Assembly: GCA_046290815.1 (NCBI GenBank)
Contig: JBKBUF010000023.1
Location: 16,777-80,776 of the forward strand
Source of the DNA: JBKBUF01 sp046290815
Lineage (GTDB): Bacteria > Bacteroidota > Bacteroidia > Cytophagales > Cytophagaceae
Direction: 5' to 3'
Length of the DNA stretch: 64,000 nt
Of this stretch, positions 62,341 to 64,000 are shown piece by piece. How positions within the stretch are numbered: the stretch's first letter is position 1; every line of letters begins with the position of its first letter. Position numbers and translations under genes: made by a program. Below the pieces are notes generated by a model. It did no database searches. It saw only the letters and a program-made list of their open reading frames with translations, and was not told the DNA's origin.

Positions 62341-63642
62341 TTAACAATTGATGAAATTCTCCCAATGCCTCTTTGCCTTGCCATTTTTGAGATTTGTCTC
62401 AAGTAATTGAATCGCAGAAGGAGTATCCATAAGACGAAAATTAGAAATTATTACTATTGCCAGATAAAGGATATTGGCAGCAGCATAGTTTGAACTGCCC
62501 TCAAGTGCAATCAAGCCTTCTTGGTAGGAGTCTTTAGCTGTAACTGATTTGTCCTGCTTCTCTTCATACATTGGGAAGCCAAAATCAGCCGGGTTTGGTG
62601 CTGTTTCTTTTATTTTATTTCCGTCATAAATCATACATGTGACCGATTTGTTCATGCTTATGTGTGTTGACCCTTCCATACCCCTGAGCACCATAGTAGA
62701 AGCACACATATTTTGCTCTTTCAATTGTTTGACAAGCTCATCCTTATAATGAGCGTGTGTGTAGCCTGTAACAATATAATTTCCATTGACAGATCTGATA
62801 GGTTGCAGCAGTTTTTCAAAAGTCGCAAGAAAGGGTCTTTTTACCATCTCTTTTCTCATGGACTTCAGCTGATACAACTCGGGAAAAAACACCTGCTGGT
62901 CCAGATAGCACCAGGAGATTTCTTTTTCAGATAAGCAATTCATGGCCTTCTCCATAGAGAGCAGGGGATCTTTGCCAGCTTCTTTTAAGATCTGGTGTGA
63001 GCTGTGTCCGAATTTGGGAGCAACTTCATCTATCCCGTGAACAATTACAGGGAAACCTGCACTTGCAAGCAATGCTGCTGTAAATAATGAATAGTTTCTA
63101 GTTCTGTTAGAACCATCATAACTATCTGCAATATCTATCAAAACCTTACCTTGAAATTCCAGCCTTCGGGATTTCTTCCACAAATACGAAAAAAAACTTT
63201 TATTTTCGACGAAACTTTCTCTCTTCAGTCTTTCTGCTTCAAGAAATGCGGCCTTTTGAAACTCAGGTATACCACTGTCAAAAAAGTGGTCCATTGCCCT
63301 TGTGGATTCTTCTTCCGACAAATCATTCCTTCTAATAACTTTATTTATGATTTTTTGAAATGATGAAATTTCACCCTTCTCAATAAATGGCAAGAGGTGT
63401 TCTGGCAGATTGTTTTCAGATAGATGTAAATATGAAAGGAATTCTTTCTCTTCCTCTGTTGGCTCTAAGGTGAGCAAAGCAGTTAGCATAGCGGCCTTGG
63501 TGACTTTGCTTACATCATCATGATGAAACAATACTTTCAATTCCTCCAGCTCGTCCTTATTAAGGCTTTTACTCCCTTGAGGTCCTATACCTTTTTTCTT
63601 TAGAAGCTCTTCTAACCTGAATTGAAGATGATTGTTTTTCAT
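62341..63642 (-). CDS. TrpD2/YbiB-like anthranilate phosphoribosyltransferase-fold protein
   Basis: 433 residues. The N-terminal helical domain (about 1-155) resembles that of TrpD. The core has IADSYDGSNRTRNYSLFTAA (about 170-189) and LLASAGFPVIVHGIDEVAPK, FGHSSHQILKEAG. In catalytic TrpD this region is GTGGD...NxST and binds PRPP; here the glycine loop is replaced by YDGSNRTRN, as in the TrpD2/YbiB group, whose E. coli member binds nucleic acid instead of making tryptophan. The later RGMEGSTHISM block keeps the fold. No other trp gene is nearby. It is a plausible non-catalytic paralog; a real tryptophan role is unlikely. Long upstream leader on the minus strand. Confidence 0.7.
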   Translation of the reverse strand: MKNNHLQFRLEELLKKKGIGPQGSKSLNKDELEELKVLFHHDDVSKVTKAAMLTALLTLEPTEEEKEFLSYLHLSENNLPEHLLPFIEKGEISSFQKIINKVIRRNDLSEEESTRAMDHFFDSGIPEFQKAAFLEAERLKRESFVENKSFFSYLWKKSRRLEFQGKVLIDIADSYDGSNRTRNYSLFTAALLASAGFPVIVHGIDEVAPKFGHSSHQILKEAGKDPLLSMEKAMNCLSEKEISWCYLDQQVFFPELYQLKSMRKEMVKRPFLATFEKLLQPIRSVNGNYIVTGYTHAHYKDELVKQLKEQNMCASTMVLRGMEGSTHISMNKSVTCMIYDGNKIKETAPNPADFGFPMYEEKQDKSVTAKDSYQEGLIALEGSSNYAAANILYLAIVIISNFRLMDTPSAIQLLETNLKNGKAKRHWENFINC

Positions 63643-63898
63643 AGTGAATTACCCTATTTAGCATTAAATGCTTCCTATAATATCAAGTTCGTCCTTTTAA
63701 TTTTGTTATTTAAACTTATAATTCGATTTATTCATCTAAATTAATTCTATTATTCAAATTGCAATTCAAATCATTTTTTGTTTATCGATTTATTATATAG
63801 GTACATCGAGCCGGTTTTTATTTTTTTGACAGGGAAATTATTTTTTTTTAGAAATTCAGAAATACAGAAAGTCTCCAGAATTTGTAATCGGAAAATAA
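63643..63898. other. AT-rich non-coding DNA upstream of the TrpD2-like gene
   Basis: No convincing gene. The stretch is highly AT-rich with poly-T runs and should carry the promoter of the TrpD2-like gene. A 60-residue open frame on the minus strand (63771-63953) is partly made of the repeats at the right edge and is not protein-like. Confidence 0.5.
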
Positions 63899-63899
63899 C

Positions 63900-63958
63900 A
63901 ATGCACCATTTTCGGTAAATAGGAATGCACCAATTTCGGCAACAAGAATGCACCAGGT
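63900..63958. repeat. three direct repeats resembling an insertion-sequence end
   Basis: AATGCACCA occurs three times, at 63900, 63924 and 63947 (spacing 24 and 23 bp), the first two followed by [T/A]TTTCGG. Short repeats at regular spacing next to the element border are typical of IS21-family ends in Bacteroidota, but the transposase genes would lie beyond the window, so this is only a candidate. Confidence 0.4.
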
Positions 63959-64000
63959 GAGCAAATATATTTGATTAATTTTCCTGATCAAGGAAAGTCT

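Noticed and set aside
63771..63953. 60-codon minus-strand open frame at the right edge
   Set aside because: Its N-terminus is simply the translated AATGCACC direct repeats; the rest is AT-rich filler.

Overview
This 64 kb window comes from a low-GC member of the Bacteroidota, most likely a gliding or surface-associated member of the Cytophagales (relatives of Cytophaga/Sporocytophaga). Support: a giant surface protein with a gliding-motility-type (CHU_C, type IX secretion) C-terminal domain followed directly by a PorP/SprF-family protein; a 7TM-DISM sensor; a DUF6089-type outer-membrane barrel; a bTHX ribosomal protein gene; several TTG/GTG starts; few Shine-Dalgarno sites; and intergenic 7-bp tandem repeats and dispersed repeats of the kind common in this phylum. 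I found no tRNA, rRNA or CRISPR array.

Region 1 (1-10.9 kb), metabolism and small envelope proteins. The window opens inside a 7TM-DISM receptor whose C-terminus is a transposase-like zinc ribbon. Then come a TIM-barrel isomerase-like gene, a lipoprotein, and a minus-strand cluster egtB-egtD-cysE-cysM. That cluster joins ergothioneine-type histidine betaine chemistry to de novo cysteine synthesis. Small membrane proteins, lipoproteins and an aldo/keto reductase follow.

Region 2 (11.0-27.9 kb), one secreted adhesin system. A single gene of about 5,200 codons carries 48 tandem repeats of about 88 residues, each with two cysteines, then Ig/PKD-like domains and a type B type IX sorting domain. 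A PorP/SprF partner with a His-rich tail follows 12 bp later. The layout resembles the SprB/SprF pair of gliding bacteria.

Region 3 (28.0-31.5 kb), small secreted and envelope genes: a DUF2064-like degenerate glycosyltransferase, a tiny secreted protein with three NYK[HR]xxP motifs, a PD40 beta-propeller protein with a decayed OmpA-like end, the short bTHX gene, and an exosortase-family membrane protease/transpeptidase.

Region 4 (31.6-61.3 kb), a large exopolysaccharide or surface-glycan locus. It opens with Wza (outer-membrane export), Wzc (tyrosine autokinase), and the ABC exporter Wzm/Wzt, whose Wzt has a C-terminal carbohydrate-recognition domain. About seventeen glycosyltransferases follow (GT2, GT4, GNT-I-like, GT10 and GT11 fucosyltransferase types, one fused to an FkbM methyltransferase), with two acyltransferase-3 proteins, two hexapeptide acetyltransferases and a Wzy-like polymerase. 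I see no Wzx flippase, no initiating phosphoglycosyltransferase and no nucleotide-sugar biosynthesis genes. Mixing Wza/Wzc with Wzm/Wzt and a Wzy-like protein, with an exosortase gene next door, is the most unusual aspect. The 3' end of the locus (56.6-61.4 kb) is studded with dispersed and heptameric repeats.

Region 5 (61.4-64 kb): a DUF6089 outer-membrane protein, a TrpD2/YbiB-like phosphoribosyltransferase-fold protein, and at the right edge three direct repeats that look like the end of an insertion sequence lying outside the window.
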